Source: a bacterium Ga0077546 (GTDB taxonomy: Bacteria; Cyanobacteriota; Vampirovibrionia; Obscuribacterales; Obscuribacteraceae). Taken from it: 6,639 nt of DNA. The stretch covers positions 1 through 6,639 of the forward strand of contig LNEX01000024.1 of the NCBI GenBank assembly GCA_001464165.1, read 5' to 3'. Of the stretch, positions 5,513 through 6,639 are shown in pieces (position 1 is the first letter of the stretch; each line of letters starts with the position of its first letter). The notes beneath the pieces are model-generated. The model saw only the letters and a list, made by a program, of their open reading frames with translations, made no database searches and was not told where the DNA came from. Position numbers and translations under genes: made by a program.

Positions 5513-6269
5513 AAGATCTTAGATAGTGATAGAAACTTGCCATGGCGATGTGAAAGACATAAATACCTTGTTGAAATTGAAAGACCATGTATTGACGGTA
5601 TGTAGCCCAAACCATACCCTCGGCAATCAAAGCCACCGCCAGCAGTGCATACTTCGAAAGTTGTTTGTCTTTCAATTGCCGCCGCAGATTTAGGGCAAAT
5701 CCAGCACCTATAGTGACTTCCGCCAGCAAGATCAGATTCCATCTGTTTGAGAGAATCTCGACTGGTCCAAACAAGGCAAAGGTGAAAAATGCAAATGCCA
5801 GCGCTGGAAAAATGTAAACTCCGGGGCCTGCTGAAGCTTCTGGTTTGTCATTCAGAGTGTTTGTGAAGAGAATCTCCGCCCTGACAAAGTGTGGCAGGAA
5901 ATAAATCCACATCAAAAAGCTGAACATCATATAGCCGAGAAAATGTCGAAGGGCAAGGAGAACTGCGGCTCCGACCATGAGCAGCGCAAGATATGGCGCA
6001 ATTTTCTTGCGCGCCCGCGACAGAGCCTTGGCCTGCCCGTAATAGGCGTAAATAAAGTGGGCGAGGCCCATCCATCCGACCAGAAAATTGAGATTGAGAA
6101 TCTCAGGGCTGGTTGGACCGTTGAAAGCGTGGGTCGTGGGATAGAGCGCAAACGGCAGCGCGTATGCCAGCCCTGTGAGCAGCAGCATTCCGGCAAGAGA
6201 TGATGCCGCGCAGTCGACTTCGTTCAGTGTAGTTTGGTTCGGTGGCGCGTCAGAAAGCGTATTGCTCAT
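5430..6269 (-). CDS. Polytopic membrane protein, N-terminal ~252 residues authentic then frameshifted
   Basis: ATG at 6269 (MSNTLSDAPPNQ) sits directly after the promoter-like module. An upstream start at 6425 would translate repeat DNA, so I reject it. Hydrophobic spans are visible near residues 22-45, 57-77, 91-109, 111-130, 150-170, 176-194, 205-224 and 234-250. Histidines recur at helix edges: GLAHF (71), LRHFLGY (109), LPHFVRAE (127), VFHIA (240), YHYL (248). This pattern could bind metal or haem, which is inference. After YHYLRS the frame turns hydrophilic (CRMGISRKRDRNWYC) and stops at 5430, while the expected membrane sequence continues in the frame of 5327-5512. The intact gene would be 5327-6269 with about 313 residues. 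No family name is assigned. Confidence 0.75.
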   Translation of the reverse strand: MSNTLSDAPPNQTTLNEVDCAASSLAGMLLLTGLAYALPFALYPTTHAFNGPTSPEILNLNFLVGWMGLAHFIYAYYGQAKALSRARKKIAPYLALLMVGAAVLLALRHFLGYMMFSFLMWIYFLPHFVRAEILFTNTLNDKPEASAGPGVYIFPALAFAFFTFALFGPVEILSNRWNLILLAEVTIGAGFALNLRRQLKDKQLSKYALLAVALIAEGMVWATYRQYMVFQFQQGIYVFHIAMASFYHYLRSYDYACRMGISRKRDRNWYCLPSDEQFH

Positions 6270-6304
6270 TATGGATACATACCACACGGCGCTGACCGAG
6301 GCAA
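6270..6304 (-). promoter_or_regulatory. Extended -10 promoter abutting the start codon (copy 2)
   Basis: Minus strand: TTGCCT at 6304-6299, 17-base spacer ending GTGTGG, TATGTA at 6281-6276, then TCCATA and ATG at 6269. It matches copy 1 at 5014-5048 in both hexamers, in spacer length and in the first nine coding bases (ATGAGCAAT). The -35 box overlaps the first arm of the palindromic repeat array (6302 onward), so the repeat may affect this promoter. Confidence 0.6.
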
Positions 6305-6425
6305 TCGCGACATTTTGTCGCGATTCGAACTCCGAAAATGGCGTTTTTCCCGAATCGCGACACCAATCGCGACATTTTGTCGCGATTCGAACTCCAAAAA
6401 TGGCACTTTTCTCGAATCGCGACAA
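6302..6425. repeat. Two tandem 62-bp palindromic repeat units
   Basis: Units 6302-6363 and 6364-6425 agree at 57 of 62 positions; four of the five differences are transitions in the central spacer and the fifth is the last base. Each unit opens with a 10-bp inverted repeat, AATCGCGACA-ttt-TGTCGCGATT. Its right half also pairs with a third arm: TGTCGCGATTCG with CGAATCGCGACA, 12 perfect pairs (6316-6327/6351-6362 and 6378-6389/6413-6424), with an inner GAAAA/TTTTC stem in unit 1. TCGCGA occurs six times. The two folds exclude each other. No transposase or CRISPR-like spacer is present. It resembles REP/BIME-type or MITE-like intergenic repeats. Confidence 0.85.
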
Positions 6426-6533
6426 ATGAACCGAAGAATCGCACCTAAAACTGGGGCGGAAAGCATGCTAGTCGAAAAGAACTGCTGTAACGACCTCTGA
6501 GCTTGGGTTGCGGACCTACTGACCTTCGGGCAA

Positions 6534-6548
6534 GAGCCTAAAGGGCTC
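6534..6548. repeat. Small hairpin GAGCC-taaag-GGCTC
   Basis: Five GC-rich pairs at 6534-6538 and 6544-6548, followed by a second GGGCTCA at 6554-6560 (direct repeat of AGGGCTCA). It lies just upstream of the possible start at 6560. There is no T-run for a terminator on either strand. The rest of 6426-6559 shows only an unsupported 24-codon plus-strand frame from about 6426. Confidence 0.3.
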
Positions 6549-6559
6549 ACATAGGGCTC

Positions 6560-6639
6560 ATGATTCAATTGCTCGCGATTTCAGTGCTACGCCTTGCTGG
6601 GTTTACTTTTTCAGCGCTGTCGGGGGATGCCAAAAAGCC
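6560..6639 (+). CDS. Possible start of a secreted protein, cut by the window edge
   Basis: ATG at 6560 opens a frame reading MIQLLAISVLRLAGFTFSAL then SGDAKK to the edge. This looks like a signal peptide, but it has only 26 codons and an AGGG just three bases from the ATG, too close for a good ribosome site. A minus-strand frame ending ARRSTEIASN-stop near 6566 (tail of a gene from the right) is an equally possible reading. I cannot decide between them. Confidence 0.25.
   Translation, partial: MIQLLAISVLRLAGFTFSALSGDAKK

Noticed and set aside
5430..6425. Longer reading of the membrane protein from ATG at 6425
   Set aside because: The extra 52 codons are translations of the palindromic repeats and of the promoter module; ATG at 6269 fits the conserved ATGAGCAAT start.
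6302..6425. CRISPR array
   Set aside because: Only two units, directly adjacent with no unique spacers, and the whole unit is repeated.
6175..6429. Plus-strand frames at 4853-5164 and 6175-6429 sharing MDTYHT plus similar residues
   Set aside because: The shared peptide is the reverse strand of the promoter module. Differences are not concentrated at third codon positions, and there are no ribosome sites; the frames run antisense to better-supported genes.
6490..6560. tRNA or other structured RNA gene near the right edge
   Set aside because: Only short stems are visible (GAGCC/GGCTC, CTTG/CAAG); no cloverleaf, T-loop consensus or CCA end.

Overview
The window is about 6.6 kb of bacterial DNA with moderate GC. 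Most genes read on the minus strand, and most encode secreted or membrane proteins of poorly characterised families. A mixture of secreted LolA/DUF1571-like protein, tandem 'DG-x-LT' helical modules, a small CxxC zinc ribbon and a proline-rich anchored protein is reminiscent of environmental lineages such as non-photosynthetic cyanobacterial relatives (Obscuribacterales/'Melainabacteria') or planctomycetes. That is a weak inference; nothing here fixes the taxonomy.

Layout, left to right. 1-959 (-): a 3'-truncated hydrophilic protein with two tandem helical modules and a Pro/Glu/Arg tail. 960-1354: a 395-bp non-coding stretch with several dyads and a possible terminator. 1355-2553 (-): a signal-peptide protein with a LolA/DUF1571-like domain, split by one frameshift near 2221. 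2554-2717: spacer with two families of short direct repeats. 2718-3854 (-): an intact secreted alpha/beta hydrolase (GHSFG, GGDH). 3855-4072: spacer with a small coding-like remnant. 4073-4477 (-): an intact 134-aa orphan. 4474-5013 (-): a membrane-anchored proline-rich protein readable only across three frames, whose last piece overlaps the 134-aa gene by ATGA. 5094-5309 (+): an intact four-cysteine zinc-ribbon protein, the only convincing plus-strand gene apart from a possible fragment at the right edge. 5327-6269 (-): a polytopic membrane protein broken by one frameshift near 5512. 6302-6425: two 62-bp tandem palindromic repeats. 6426-6639: short hairpin and a possible gene start.

The most unusual signal is a near-identical module at 5011-5048 and 6267-6304. 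It has TTGCCT, a 17-base spacer ending GTGTGG, TATGTA, six bases and then ATGAGCAAT. It looks like a promoter whose start point would fall on the A of the start codon, so both membrane/secreted genes would be leaderless. The upstream copy merges into the palindromic repeat array, suggesting a dispersed repeat family that carries a promoter.

Four probable indels fall in three genes, while the other genes are intact. Either the assembly contains uncorrected indels (three of the four sites can be repaired in homopolymers) or these accessory envelope genes are decaying. Reads are needed to decide.
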